In this document: in pieces, positions 45,690 to 59,530 of the stretch
Layout of the letters: each line of letters begins with the position of its first letter
Numbering within the stretch: position 1 is the stretch's first letter
Source of the DNA: Delphinapterus leucas
Taxonomy: Eukaryota; Chordata; Mammalia; Artiodactyla; Monodontidae
Assembly (NCBI RefSeq): GCF_002288925.2
Contig: NW_022098001.1
Coordinates: forward strand, 9,087,996-9,151,995
DNA: 64,000 nt
Direction of reading: 5' to 3'
Made by a program: the position numbers and the translations under genes
Notes under the pieces: generated by a model
Database searches by the model: none
What the model saw: the letters and a program-made list of their open reading frames with translations, nothing else
Told to the model about the DNA's origin: nothing

Positions 45690-46690
45690 CCTTCCCTATC
45701 TCCTTTACTGGAGCCTCCTCTTCTACCCTATATCTTAAAGTTGGAATGCCACAGGGCTCAGTCCTTACCCTTCTTTATTTATTCCTCTGGGGACTTCATC
45801 CATGCTTGTGATTATACCCACCATTCGTATAACAACTCTTCCCAAAATTTTATCTCTAAGCCAGACTTTTTTCCTGAACTCCATGCCTGTCATGTGGGTA
45901 TTTGGCTGTACATTCTCACCTAAGATTTAAAGGCATCTCAAACTTAAATGTCTGAAAATGAACCCCTGCTCTTAGCTCCTCCCTGAACTTGTTCTTTTCA
46001 CAGCCTTCTCCATTTCAGTGGACAGCAGTTTCAGCCTTCTGGTTAATCAGGGCAAAATCCTCTTGGAATCCATCAGGAAATTCTGTCAGTTCTAGTTTCA
46101 AAAGATATCCTTATGCCCATCATCATCTCTCTCCTAGAGTATTGCAGTAGCCTTTAAACTGTTCTCCATGTTACTGTCCTTACTTCTTTCTTCTCATTCT
46201 ATTCTTAACACTAGAATTATCCTTTAAAATTATTCAGATTCTAAACTGTCTCTGTTTAGAAGGCCCCTAAGTTTGCCCATTTCGCTTAGGATAAAAGCCA
46301 TAGTTCTTACAGTGGTCTATAAAGCCATACACAACCTGGTCCCATAACGTTGTGACCTATCTCGTATATTCTTTTTTTGCTCATTTCCCTCTGGCCACAT
46401 TCTGGCCTCTAGGCTATTCCTTGAACATACCAGGCACATTCCTACCTTAAGGCTTTGCAGTGGCTGTTGCCTTTGCCTTGGAGGCTCTTTCCTCAGATTT
46501 CCTCGTGGCTAACTCCCTTCAAGTCTTAGTTTAAATGTCATCTTTTCAGTAAGCTCTGATCACCCTTTAAAAAATTGTAATCAGTGCCACACGTACACAC
46601 ACTCTTGATTACCTTTACTCTGCTTAACTTTTTTCCCACATTTTAGCAAAGAATCACAGTAAAATATTTAGGTGAAGTATTTAGAAAATT
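45690..46690 (+). mobile_element. L2 LINE, about 1 kb, with ORF2 remnant
   Basis: The left part is from L2 ORF2 ('ggaatgccacagggctcagt', 'cccaaaattttatctctaag', 'ggcatctcaaacttaaatgt'). The right part is the L2 3' region ('ggataaaagccatagttctt', 'acacaacctggtcccataac', 'cttggaggctctttcctcag'). The open frame at 45,741-45,923 is a scrap of L2 ORF2 and not a host gene. Confidence 0.9.
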
Positions 46691-46759
46691 GTAAACTTCT
46701 ATATAAAAGTATGAAACAATTTTTAGTAGTTTATCTATAATTACTGACCTAGAATGATT

Positions 46760-47110
46760 TGTGGAAATAAGGTAGGTGTTGGGCCTTGAAAGAAGAGTAG
46801 GACTTCAAATAAGCAGAGCAGAGAAGGTGGAAAAGAGTATTCAGGCAGAGACAAAGACATAGGAAACATCATGGAGGTGAAACTATGTTTTCTTGATATA
46901 TTTAACAAGTAGACCAGTTGGCTAGAGTGTGTTTTTATGTAGGAGAATGGTGAGAGACTAAGGTAAGATTGCGGAATGCCATGTAAAGCTTAAAGTTTGT
47001 TTACCTGTGGGAAGCAAATGGATGTTTGTAAGCAGAACTTAACAAAAGGCCAACGTGATAATTCAGAAACCAGGTGATTAATGAAGGTCTTGTGGAGGAA
47101 GTAAAGTAGT
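46760..47110 (+). repeat. Ancient dispersed repeat, family unassigned
   Basis: Another copy of the repeat at 12,040: 'gttgggccttgaaagaagag', 'aggcagagacaaagacatag' and 'gaatgccatgtaaagcttaa'. Confidence 0.45.
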
Positions 47111-47169
47111 AGAAAGAGGACTGAGACTTCGGCTCTGCCACATTAGCCGTATGGATAAATCAAATAATC

Positions 47170-47390
47170 TCCAGACCAGCACTATCCAATAGAACTTTCT
47201 GCAGTGATGGAAACATTCTAGACCTGCACTGTCCAGTATGGTAGCCAGTGGCCACATATGGCTGTAGAGTATTTGAAATGTGACTAGTGTAACTGAGGAA
47301 CTGGAGTTTAATTTTTTTTAATTTTAATTAATTTAAACTTAAATAGTCTCATATGGCTAGTGATGATACATTCGACTGAGTAGCTCTAGA
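47170..47390 (+). mobile_element. Non-autonomous hAT-type element
   Basis: 'agcactatccaatagaactt', 'ctgcactgtccagtatggta', 'gccagtggccacatatggct', and 'aatagtctcatatggctagt' are hallmarks of a Charlie-group element common in mammals. Confidence 0.7.
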
Positions 47391-48094
47391 GTACAGTTTT
47401 CTCACTTATAAAATGTAAGGTTAGATTGGAACATTAGTGGCACTAGAAGGATAGGTTCCACAGCCAAATAAAGTTGATGCAGTGTTCTGAGAAAAGCAAA
47501 TGGTATCTAGCTAGCAGATGCACCTGTGCATGACTAGTATTTGTGAAACAGTTCCAGGTTTGTATCCTTTTCATTTTTTGTATCTCCATGACTTATTTGA
47601 GATCCCCTCTGTCTCTTGATTGCTGATTTTTTAAATTGGTCTTTAGGTTGATGCTTCCTATAGTTAAATATCTAATACATCTAATTTAATAGTATGTTTC
47701 ATAATTATAGTTAAATCTATCTTGTTTCTTTTGAATTCTTAATGAGAAAGCCATAACAATGAAAAACCTTTATGATTGTTTACCTGTTGTGTAATTCTTA
47801 CCTAGATTCTTCTGCTTTCTTTAGAAAATACTCCCTTACTTGTTTTCTTCCCCTATAAAATTAAGAAATATTTCATTTGTATTTCAGTTATGATTTTATT
47901 TTCGGGGGACATGTTTAGAGAGAAGTTCTATGAATGCTGTGTATCCAAAGGAAAATAGACACGTTGCTTATTGTGCCTCTTGTTTCCCAAGAGATATTGT
48001 TCCTTCTGAGAATTACTTTATAATTTGAAGAAAGTTTTAAAAATAGCTTTTAGAACTTATAATCAAATAGCTCTTCCAGCCTGTGCCCTACCTA

Positions 48095-48990
<896 letters not shown>

Positions 48991-49212
48991 CAGCAGATTT
49001 TTTTTTTTTTTTTTGCGGTACATGGGCCTCTCACCGCTGTGGCCTCTCCTGCCGCGGAGCACAGGCTCCGGACGCGCAGGCTCAGTGGCCATGGCTCACA
49101 GGCCCAGCCGCTCCTTGGCATGTGGGATCCTCCCGGACCAGGGCACGAACCCGTGTCCCCTGCATCAGCAGGCGGACTCTCAACCACTGCGCCACCAGGG
49201 AAGCCCCAGCAG
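48991..49212 (-). mobile_element. CHRS-type SINE
   Basis: A full-length reverse CHRS runs from a 17-bp T-run and gcggtacatgggcctctcac to ccaccagggaagccc (about 48,998-49,206). Only a 6-bp candidate duplication (cagcag) is seen. Confidence 0.93.
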
Positions 49213-49233
49213 CTTATTTTTGTAATGGATTGA

Positions 49234-49265
49234 GTAATGAGTATTATTTGTAATGAGTATTATTA
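49234..49265 (+). repeat. 16-bp tandem duplication
   Basis: gtaatgagtattattt (49,234-49,249) is followed by gtaatgagtattatta (49,250-49,265), one mismatch. Confidence 0.92.
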
Positions 49266-49869
49266 AAACCACGTAGTACCATTCTATTCTACCTCCCAAA
49301 CAAGAATAGGCTTAAATAGATAAATGTACCAGGTGTATGTTTGTGAAGCTGTTTAAGAACTATCTCTTTGGGGAGGCTTTGTGGCATATGGGAATAGTTT
49401 ATTCTGAACTTTTAGTTTATGTTTCTAGGCGATCATAGGAATTATGTTAAGGATAGAGCTCAAGGTAGTATATTTGAGTCTTGATAAGCATTCACTTTCC
49501 AAAAAACTTGCTGGAAACTGATATGTGCCTATGTTAACGCTCTGTTGAGTTACCTCCACCTCCCCCATATATAAAAGTAGTTAAGTTGAAATTATTTACC
49601 CCATTTTCAATATTAGACCACTTGTCATAGGTTTGTAGCTGTATAAACATAACAAGGCTGAAAACTATATTTATGTTGGAGAAATTCGTGTACTATAATG
49701 ATGTGTTCCAAACTTGCAAATGGCTAACTATTCTGATGACATTAGACAGGCCATTTCAGAGGCAACAGTTTGTTTCATTTTATTTCTAACCTTAAGCATG
49801 ATAATCTCTTTTTAAACAGTTTTATCCAGTAAATGGTTCAGTTACATTTGTGCCATCTCCTCAGATATT

Positions 49870-50110
49870 TGTAATAGTTATAGCTAATATTTGTCAAGTG
49901 ATTAATATATCATACTGATGCTGGATTCTTTATATATTTTATTTAATCCTAGTAATAATCTTGTGGACTGTAGATTATTTATTATTCCTATTTTACAGTT
50001 GAGTAAACCGTCTTAGTAATTTAATGCAATGTCACACAGCTAGCTAATAAGTGTCAGAATCTGAACTTGAACCCAAACTTTGTGACTCCAAAGTCTGTGC
50101 TTTACGGTCT
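49870..50110 (-). repeat. MIR SINE
   Basis: Reverse MIR: 'agctaatatttgtcaagtga', 'ttttacagttgagtaaaccg', 'aatgtcacacagctagctaa' and 'ttgaacccaaactttgtga'. Confidence 0.82.
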
Positions 50111-50209
50111 GAATAAAAAGATGCTATCATTACCCCATATTTGTATAGTATTTTAAAAATTTCCCATCCAAGCTACTCGTAAGTTATTCCCTCATTTTAT
50201 CTTATCTTG

Positions 50210-50640
50210 GGTAAGATAGTTGTGTCTGAAACAGACAACCCCAAAATCTCAGGCAGAACACTATAAAAGTTAATTTCTCACTCACACAGAGAACCGTGTG
50301 GATGACTCAGGTATCCCAATTCCTTCCATCTTGTGACTCAGCTGTCCCCAGAGGCCTACTTGGAGTCAATCACTAAAATTACTATATTCAGCCAGCTAGG
50401 GAAGAGGGAAGAGAGAGAGCTCAAAGGATGATTGAAAGGATGATTTAGGGACTAGTCCTGGAAAGGGTGTAGTACATCACTGTACTCACATTGCACTGGC
50501 CAGGACTGGATACATGGCTGCATCTAGCTGCAAATGGAAGGAAAATGAAACAGGTGGGTATAAAACATCATCTCTGCCACAGATGATACAGAGAGGTTAT
50601 TGCTGAACTAAAGCCACAAAACCACTTGGCAGCTATCTAT
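50210..50640. repeat. Probable old dispersed repeat, unassigned
   Basis: 'acagacaaccccaaaatctc', 'gttaatttctcactcacac', and 'cacattgcactggccaggac' recall a common mammalian repeat that I cannot name. Confidence 0.35.
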
Positions 50641-53149
50641 AGAACCCAGATTTCTTAGATCTGCGTATAATAGGCTCATGTTTCTGAGGAGACATTCCAG
50701 TAATTAAAAGGCTTTTTGGTTGTATTTCTAGCACCGTTGCTGACTCTTTCTCATTGGGCATCAAACATTTTACTTCTTTGTGCCTGTTACATTTTAAATA
50801 GGAATATTGTTATTGACTTACCTTATGAGGAATGATAAACTTAAAAAAAAGTTTTTCAGTGGTAATTGCCATTTTAAGTGAAGATGACATTATTGCTTTA
50901 TAATATCTTTATATTTATACTCAGTTGTCCTTTGAATATACAACAGTTAGCCTTTACTTGTTAGATTTTGTTTTTTAAACATGTGATGAGTTATTCTGGG
51001 CTATCTACATACCTTATATTTATTCTTGCATTCTGAATCTGAGACATTTGTTTAGGGATGAACGTTGTTTTTTAATGTTCCCCCAAACTTAACTCTTTTG
51101 GAAGGAACTGCAACTTCAAATCTTAAAGGAATAGAAGTATGTTCTAACTGAGCTAATAGTTATGAATATTGTACTAATAATATAAATTAGAACAGACACA
51201 ATTTACAGAAACTGATGGTAACTTTTACTGGCAAATTAAATTCTGCCATCTCTTCAGTAGCAGTTAACTGTTTGTTATACTTTAGACTCCTCGGAGAATC
51301 TCTTGAAAGCTATGGATTCTATCTCTAGAATATACCTATATTCACAATTTAGTATACAGTTTTAGAAATTTCATGGGTTTCTCTGAAGCCTATCCATGCA
51401 TTAGCTGCTATTTTTAAGCATTTTTATCCTTCTCCAAAAATTTATTATCGTGCCTATTATATTTTTACTTTAACAGACTGTATAAAGAGATGTTTAATGA
51501 GTCAGAGTTTTTATAAGATTCATAAGGAGAGTCTGTCTCCTTAATATTATTTGGACAGCAAGAATTATGCCCAGAGCCCGCACTGCTGCTGTAGCTGAAT
51601 TTCCAGCTATATTGGGGAATAGATTTATTAGAGGAAAATATGACATTTCCACATTTGACATTGACAAGATGAATGACATAAAATAACTTTAAACATTTAA
51701 ATAAACTTTTTGAGCAATATCAAACTTCATTATAATGAACTTTAGTGATTTATCACTGTTCAGAGAAAGCTGTATGTGAAAATCCAAGTAATTTAATGCC
51801 TCAAATTTCTCTTAATGAACTTCTTGTTCAGATGTACAAAGGTCTGTTTATTTGGGGCCAAAATTAGCTTGTGTGCAGATACATCATTTCTAGTACATCA
51901 CTTCTAGTTGTGGTCGATCAAAGGATGGCTTATGATAGTTAATTCTGTTTTTTGGTAATCAGCTACTACCAAATTGTACCTAGGCATATTTAAATTTGTT
52001 ATGTTGTTTGCAACTCTGTATATAGGAAATGCTATGGAAGATAAATATTTCCTTTTTTCAGTGCCTTTGGAACCTTTATTTAACACTAGAGGAAGAGCAA
52101 GGCCAAAAAAGTGAATTAAGTTTCAAGGATATCCCCCACTGTTTATTTACCATATTTGTTTCTGAAGTTATGCACAGTGAGCTAAATTAATTTTCTCTAT
52201 ACTAGATCATTAAGTCAGATAACTAGTGATTCTTCTTTGTACAACTTAAATTGTCTGCTATTTATTATACTAGAAAACCATTGTCACTGTGAAAAATAGA
52301 GTGCTGTCAGAAGCACATATTTATAGTCTTTTAGAAAAAAAGCTTTAAATGGGATATTGATAAATATTTGTTCAGATTATGGGACTATCATATATGCTCA
52401 AATATAAAATAAAGTCTTTTTTCTTTCAAAATTATGCTTATGAAAAAAGGGAATCACTTTATTATAATTTATATCCTTGCCAAGTCACTAATATTACTGT
52501 TTGGGGAAGACATAGTCTGAAATGTCTTTATTCAGTGCTTGGTTAGAATGCACTAGAGTGAAAGTTCCACAGAACAAGGGCCTTGTCTACTATTATATGT
52601 CTACCACCTAGAAGAGTATTTGGCACATGATAGGCACTGAACATATTTGTTGAAAGAGTAAATGAATTAATGATTATAAAGAATAATGAATTAATGCATG
52701 CTTAAGCTAAAATTTCCTATGATAGCATCGTATACAGATTCGAGAATACTGTATCTCAGATCCTTTGGTAAAGGTCTTCTTTGGAAAACCGCCAAATGTT
52801 TTTCCCCCAAAGTGTATACAGCTTTCCTCTTGAGGAAAAGTTCATGCAGCACAGGGCAGCTGAAAATCAAGCAGAAAACTAAAGTCTTACTGGCCTAAGG
52901 TGTCAAGGGACGGAATTTGGGACTGCCAGAATGGCTGGAAATTGAGTGGATAAATCCCAGGAAGGAGGGAGTTGTAGTAGGATAGCCGTAAAATCTATGA
53001 AAAAACTCCCCTGAAATACCTAGGTGACCCCTGAACTCTGCAGAAAGATTCCAAGGAGCTCAATGGAAAATAATAGCAGTTAGGCTGAAAAAACTGACTA
53101 GAGATTTCACCTGCTACTCTCTGTAGGGGAGACAATTTGGTGTTTGATT
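50641..53149. other. Mostly unique, intron-like sequence with an L2 tail
   Basis: An L2 3' end lies at about 52,550-52,665 ('gaacaagggccttgtctact', 'tttggcacatgataggcact', 'gttgaaagagtaaatgaatt'). An imperfect 14-bp repeat (tacatcatttctag / tacatcacttctag) lies near 51,881-51,908. A TGAGTCA (AP-1-like) motif lies near 51,498. No supported exon. Confidence 0.45.
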
Positions 53150-55250
53150 CCCACCAAATTAAGGGGTTTTAAACATTTGTGCCCAGAGACCCATTCTAAA
53201 ACACAAAACCAGCCTCCACAAGTTTGACTTTATTAGCCAGTGATTTAACTGCCAGGTATAATAAAAATCCTCACTCTTAGGAGCAGATAAGAAGCTGTAA
53301 AAGTCTCTACTGCATAACATCCACAAAATCCAGTTTATAATAGACAACTACTAGACTTGTGAAGAATCAGGATAATGTGATTTAATGTCAAGACTATGCA
53401 CCCCAAAATGGTAGCTGACCCTAAAATTAGCAGAATTAGCAGACTTTAAAGCAACTGTAATATATTCAGTGACCTAAAGGGAGATCCATGATCATGATGA
53501 CTGAATAGATGGGCAATTTCAACAGAGAAATAGAAACTATAAAGAAGAATAGACAGTCTAGAACTGAAAAGTACAATATCTGAAATAAACATTTTACTGA
53601 ATGGATTTAACAGCAGATTGGAGAAGGAAGAGGAAAAAGTTGATGAACTTGAAGCTAGATCAACAAAATTTGCCAATCCAAAGAATGGATAAAAAAGATT
53701 ACAAAAAATGAACAGAGCCTTGATGGCCAGTGGGACAGTATCAAACTAACATGTGGGGCTTTCTTGGTGGCTCAGTGGTTGGGAGTCCGCCTGCCGATGC
53801 AGGGGACACAGGTTCATGCCCCGGTCCGGGAGGATCCCACATGCCGCGGAGCGGCTGGACCCGTGAGCCATGGCCGCTGAGCCTGCGCATCCGGAGCCTG
53901 TGCTCCGTGGCGGGAGAGGCCACAGCAGTGAGAGGTCCGTGTACTGGAAAAAAAAAAAAAAAAAACTAACATGTGAATAGCAGAAAGAGAGATAAGAGAC
54001 AGACATAGCAGACAGTCGGGCAAAAAATATGTTCATTGAACCCCAACTAGGATAAATAAAAGGAAAACCACATCTAGGTGTGTCTTAATCAAACTGCTGC
54101 ACATCAGAGATGGAAAGAAAATGTTAATGCAGCCAAAGGGGGAAAAAAACCCACATTACTACAGAGGAATTACAATACCAATGAAGGATAACTTAATCAG
54201 AAATGATTGGAGACCAGAAGACAATGGAATGACCTATTTAAAGTTCTGAAAGGATAAAGCTATCAACCTGGAATTCTATATTCAGAACAAAATATACATG
54301 AAAATGAAGGTGAAATAAGGACATTTTTCAAATAAACAAAACTTGAGAGAATTCATTGCTAGGAAACCTGCAACACCAAGAAACGCTTAAGGAAGTTGTT
54401 CAGGCTGGAGGGAAATGACATCAGACATCAGATGAAACTTGGATCCACAAGAAGGAATGAACAGTACCAGAAATGGTAAATGTGTCTATAAATAGATTTT
54501 ATCCTCAGAAAATACTTTGTAAGCATATAAAGCAATGAAAGAAGAACTTGGTAGATGTGACTAAATAAACATGTTAAACTTCTTCAAAAATCACAAAATT
54601 AAAGGGCAAATATTAAGAGGAAGTTAATATGAAAGATTTAAAATCAAAGAGGACCATTAATGTTCCAGTGTTAAAATGGGTAAAAAATATGAACAGATAA
54701 ATCATTGAAAAAATAAAGAGGGCTGTAAGCGTGAACAAACGTTCAATTTGTTTAGCAATCAAAGAAATGGAAATGAAAGTACTTACTTTTTTTTGCCACT
54801 TAGAAAAAACTATTGAAATGATATAGGGTGTTGATGAGAATTCAGGGAAGTAAGCACCTTTCCAGTTGGTGGGAGCATAAATTGGAATGAAACTGTTGGG
54901 TAGTTTATTTCAAGAGCATATTTTGGAAGTCCATACCACCTAGGTAGCAAGAAATTCATACACCAAGAAGTAGCCTACCAAATTAGGTCAGAGATAGGTA
55001 GAAAGGAGATCATTATTCAATAAGTGGTGTTGTGATAACTAGCTAGCCATTTAGAAAAACTCAAATTTTGATCTCTACTTAGTCCTAACATGAAAATAAA
55101 TTGAAATGGATGAAAGATGTAAGCAATAAACAAATCATAGAAGTACCAGAAAGAAACATGAGCAAATTTTAAAAATATAATCTTGGAGTGAGCAAGATGT
55201 TCCAAGACAGATATAGAATCCAAAAGTCATAGAGAAAGATATGTTAATTT
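53150..55250 (+). mobile_element. Old HAL1/L1M relic cluster, split by a CHRS SINE
   Basis: 'gtctagaactgaaaagtaca', 'tggatttaacagcagattgg' and 'gaacttgaagctagatcaac' come from L1-type ORF1. 'ttcaaataaacaaaacttga' and 'cctgcaacaccaagaaacgc' follow, as in HAL1 or L1M. From about 54,640, ORF2-like pieces appear ('ttggtgggagcataaattgg', 'attgaaatggatgaaagatg'). Frames are destroyed throughout. Confidence 0.7.
53743..53975 (+). mobile_element. CHRS-type SINE, young-looking
   Basis: A full-length plus-strand CHRS (53,756-53,962) has a pure A-tail and a perfect 13-bp target duplication, aaactaacatgtg, at 53,743-53,755 and 53,963-53,975. It is inserted into the HAL1/L1M relic. Confidence 0.96.
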
Positions 55251-56231
55251 GAACACACACACACAAAATTTTAAATTCCTACATTGGAAAATTACCATAC
55301 AGTTTTAAAAAAAATTATTTGACACATAATAACAAAGTTCCTTTACATAAAAAGCCTTATACCAACAGCAGGATATGAACATGTGGTTAGTTCACAGAAA
55401 ATGAAATGTGACTTGGAAACATTTGAGAACCACATATAATACCAAATATATAGTCATTAAATTTTTTTTTTTATTCCTCATCTTCTCTCAACCTCTCAAC
55501 ATAAGTATATATGGCTGAAAAAGTTTAATGGCCTGTTATGCTTTTGTAATATAAAATAGTATTTTAGTAGCTTCTAAAATAGAAAGTCTCGTTTCTTTAT
55601 GTTCTTGATTCTCACTTGAGTATGAGATAGCTCAGGCTTCACTAGTGACCAGAATTAATGATCAATAGAAACTGTGCTGGGAATCTCTGTACCTATTCCC
55701 TCCTCACTTCAAACAAACAAAAACAACTTTATACTTAGTCCTCTTTCTGTTCTCTTCAACAGTGCTATTAAGTGTTTTTGCATTCTACTTTTATTACATT
55801 CATGTTTTAGAGGTGCTGAACATCTGGGTGTCAGACATCAGTAAAAGAAATTGAAATCAGAAACCGTAGGTACTCTTTGCTCTTATACTTAGCATTTATC
55901 AACACAAAATTATTGGATTTTCTGTCTTACCTTTGCAAGAAGTAACAGAAGAAACCTAATTTTAGCTGAATAACAGAGGCAGAAACATATTCAAGAGTAT
56001 AATGGGGTTTTCTCTTGGTAAATTAATTTCTTTATTGTCTATAAACTTTATTTTGCCTAGCCTTCTATCTCCAAAATACCCTTTCATGAGTCTTAAATCA
56101 CATAGGCATGTGGGTGGTTAGTAGATGCTACTAAAACATTTGTAGTTAGGAGATGTTTATTGGTTGAATATTTTAAATCTGTAATTCTTGAAGTTGTATA
56201 ATGTCAGGATATTCAACATGTCTTATTTATC
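55251..56231. other. No gene recognised
   Basis: Unique A+T-rich sequence with no intact element or exon signals. Confidence 0.45.
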
Positions 56232-56872
56232 CTGTAGCACAAGGGTCCCCAACACCCCTAACCCACGGACCACTGCCAGTGGCAGCACAGCAGGAACCGG
56301 CAGCACAACAGGAGGTGAGTGGCAGGTGAGCAAGCGAACCTTCATCTGTATTTACAGCCGCTCCCCATCGTTCACATTACCGCCTGAGCTCCACCACCTG
56401 TCAGGTCAGTGGCAGCATTAGATTCTCATAGGAGCACACACCCTACTTTGAACTGCGCATTCGAGGGATCTAGGTTGTGCGCTCCTTATGAGAATCTAGT
56501 GCCTGATGATCTGAGGTGGAGCTGAGAATATGATGCTAGCGCTGGGGAGCAGCTGCAAATACAGATTATCGTTAGCAGAGGGGTTTGACTGCACAGAGAC
56601 CGTAATCAATTGCTTGCAGACTCATATCAAAACCCTATCAGTGAGTGGCAAGTGAAAACAAGCTCAGGGCCCCCGCTGATTCCTGCATTATGGTGAGTTG
56701 TATAATTATTTCATTATATATTACAGTGTAATAATAATAGAAATAAAGTGCACAATAAATGTAATGCACTTGAATCATCCCGAAACCGTTTCCCCACCCC
56801 CGTCCATGGAAAAATTGTCTTCCATGAAACCAGTCCCTGGTGCCAAAAAGCTTGCGGATGGCTGCTGTAGGG
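56232..56872 (+). mobile_element. hAT transposon, Tip100/Zaphod-like, non-autonomous
   Basis: The left end caagggtccccaac and the reverse complement of the right end (cagccatccgcaagcttttt) are diverged versions of one terminal repeat. Probable 8-bp target duplications, ctgtagca (56,232-56,239) and ctgtaggg (56,865-56,872), match at 6 of 8 positions. Eight-bp duplications are the hAT hallmark. The internal GC-rich sequence ('atttacagccgctccccatc', 'gatgatctgaggtggagctg') matches an old mammalian element. The assignment to Tip100/Zaphod is from memory and less certain than the superfamily. There is no transposase ORF. Confidence 0.8.
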
Positions 56873-57009
56873 CTTGTGGGGTAAAGATTCTTTTCACAGT
56901 TTAAAAAGGTGGATGTAGTAAGGTTGTATCACTTACAGAGAACCTTACAGCAATAACAAGCCAAAAGCAAAGATATGAACGGAATCCTCAGTTCCTCACT
57001 TCCACTTAT

Positions 57010-57240
57010 GTGTGTTCTGCATCATAATTTATTTATCCAGTGTTTATTAGGCACCTACAATAAGTTACAAGTTGTATTAGGTACTAGAGATACAAAGCTT
57101 GTCTTACATTTCACTTCAGCTAACATTTAGCATAGTGCCAGGTTTTAGCACGTGCCAATTTCACTTTCTTCTCGTAACATCTATTTGAAGTAAGTGGTAT
57201 CATCCATATTTTGTAGTGGAGATCACAGACTCAGGAATGG
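57010..57240 (-). repeat. MIR-type fragment
   Basis: Reverse MIR features: 'ccagtgtttattaggcacct', 'tcgtaacatctatttgaagt' and 'ttgtagtggagatcacagac'. Confidence 0.5.
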
Positions 57241-57299
57241 ACATTATCTGAGATTTTATAACTAACAGTGGCTGACCAGATCTTGACTTCCAAATTCTC

Positions 57300-57691
57300 T
57301 TCTTTATACATCCAGACTGGGTGTTTTTTATTTGCCCCTCCAGATCCACTCCTCATCCTTCCTTGACTTTCTCTGTGCCCCAGAGGAGGTTGACCTAGTC
57401 TAAGGACTGCCTCACTTGGGCTCCTTTTTTGGTTTCTCATTGGATTTAGCCAGTGTGAGGCATTGGTGGATATTGGAGATCCAGAGAAGAGAGAAGCTGG
57501 GTATTTATTCTTCCAGTTGCCTTTTGACAGCTCTCTCCCTGCTCCTTCTTTCAGAAGGCTGGCAGTGGCTTCCTGAGGACTTTCCCATCCCTGTTAGTTC
57601 CTTTAACCCTACCCACACCTTTGTAAATGAGCCCTTCAGTTATCTCTTTGAAACTGCTTTGTTTTTTTGCCGGGACCCTGACTGATACAGC
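57300..57691 (+). repeat. Old dispersed repeat, possibly LTR
   Basis: 'ttggatttagccagtgtgag', 'ctgggtatttattcttccag', 'accctacccacacctttgta' and the end 'gccgggaccctgactgatac' follow a mammalian repeat I have seen but cannot name. The ORF at 57,416-57,685 lies inside it. Confidence 0.45.
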
Positions 57692-59335
57692 TTTTCAAAC
57701 ATGAGCTACTATTTTGTATGGATTTGAGTTTTCTAACTGTTTTTATCCTGTGTTTATAAGTTGAGCATTTAAAATCTGCAACACATTTTCATGTCAAACA
57801 ATATTGTAATTGTTTATTAGGTGCTTCACCTGGAATGGTCAACTTCCATAATTTTTACGAAGAATTAAAAAATAGCGTGCTGCCAAATTAGATGTATTTT
57901 ATGATGCATCCGTACGAAGTTATCAGCACTTCTACTACATCTTTGGTCCATAAAGCTTTGACACGTCGTAGAAATACCTTTGTTGTGGGCTATTCCTATT
58001 TCTTAATTCCGTATTCCTCAAGAGGTACAAAAAAGTTAGAATCAAAGAGATCTTGACTTTAAAGAGGTATAAACACTGTGGGCTAGAGAAGGTTAGGTAA
58101 GCAGGTTCAGGTCTTTGTCCTTCATACCAGTCTCAGGTGCTAGTCTTCAATTTAAGTACATAAAAAGGTCAGGAGGTGGGGCTCCTTTGCCAGCGATAAA
58201 AACTAATTTTTCAACCAGTTTCTTCAGGGGGATGAAAGTGTGTAGCAGCAATTGGCAGAGAGTCTTCGTTACTTGTTGGAGTTGTGCTAGACTGGGAAAG
58301 AGGGGGAAAGAGAGCCATTTCTCATATTTTAATTAGCAGGTGATTGGAATTTCTTGTGACATTGGTGTTAAGAGAATTGCCTCCTGTATGATATTAGATA
58401 CTTGGTTGAAAATACATAATATGGGGTCTACTTGTATTTTACTCTCCTTTTCTGTTTCACTAAGCTCTTCTAGCATCTGCAATTACAGATCTATACTTTT
58501 ATTTAGAGGGGAAAGGTATCCCCACTAAGCCAACAGCCATAACATCATGGAGGCCAACCTCAGTTATCTTTTTCCCCACTGCTTTTCTTCATGTTATCGA
58601 TGTGTTGTACTTCGACAAATCCTTGTGATAGTAAATCAGTTTAAAGAATATCCAAAGTTGGGGATTATTAGGAGTTGTATATATTTCAAATTACATCATT
58701 AAGTACATTTACTGCCTCTCATCTTCTGTTCCTGCTCTGAAATGATGTAAACTACTCTAAGTTTTTAATACATAATTTATTTTGCCTTTGATCCAGTAGA
58801 CCTCATATTTGTCTTTGTAAACTTGGTGTGAACTAATTGGACGTTTTAAAAAGTAGAGCATGTATATGCCTAGGAGGCATGACAGTGAAATAACAAGATT
58901 TTTTCTTGTGCTTATGAAATAGTATCATCACTTCAGTGACATTGTGTCATTTTAAGAAATACTCATTTGGTATTTATTCACAGTGTCTATGTTCCTCACT
59001 TCATCTTGGCTGTGTGTGGTATTAAAGAAATCACAATACTCAAGTTCTACATTTAAAACCTTATTAAAACATTGAAGTAATCAGGGCAGAAAAACAAGTG
59101 AACACTGTAAAAATTTCTTAGTTATAAAATGTGAGTACAGTTTAGTTAGGAGGAGAGAAGAGGGAGTGGCATTTCATACGGGGGAATGGCTTGAATAAGG
59201 CATGGAATTGAGGGATAGTTAAGACCAGCCCTAGATGATATGTAAAATATAATTGTCTTTTGTTTTCTGAGACAATTTTTGAGATACTGATAGTGACTGG
59301 AGTTGTTTCATGAAGGCAGCTGCAGACAGATGATG
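57692..59335. other. Unique, intron-like sequence with weak exon-like pieces
   Basis: An open segment with AG before it (57,811) and a GAG|GTACAA donor-like site near 58,021 is noted under findings. The frame at 58,115-58,336 is open for 73 codons but unrecognised. Nothing is certain. Confidence 0.35.
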
Positions 59336-59339
59336 GTAC

Positions 59340-59530
59340 TGAGGCCGAGATATTAGAAGACCTGAATTTGACCCTGAACCCTGTTATTTCCTAACTGTGC
59401 AACATTTACCCTCTCTGCACTTCAGTTTTCTCATCTATCAAATCAGGATAATACCCATTCCATAGGGCAATGAAGTTTAAATCAAAAGTGCTTTAAAAGC
59501 ACTTTAAAACTCTACTGTGTAGTGGTATTA
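59340..59530 (+). repeat. MIR SINE
   Basis: 'tcctaactgtgcaacattta', 'cttcagttttctcatctatc' and 'aatcaggataatacccattc' are MIR landmarks. It contains a small inverted repeat, aaagtgctt/aagcacttt. Confidence 0.82.

Noticed and set aside
45741..45923. 60-codon ORF
   Set aside because: L2 ORF2 remnant.
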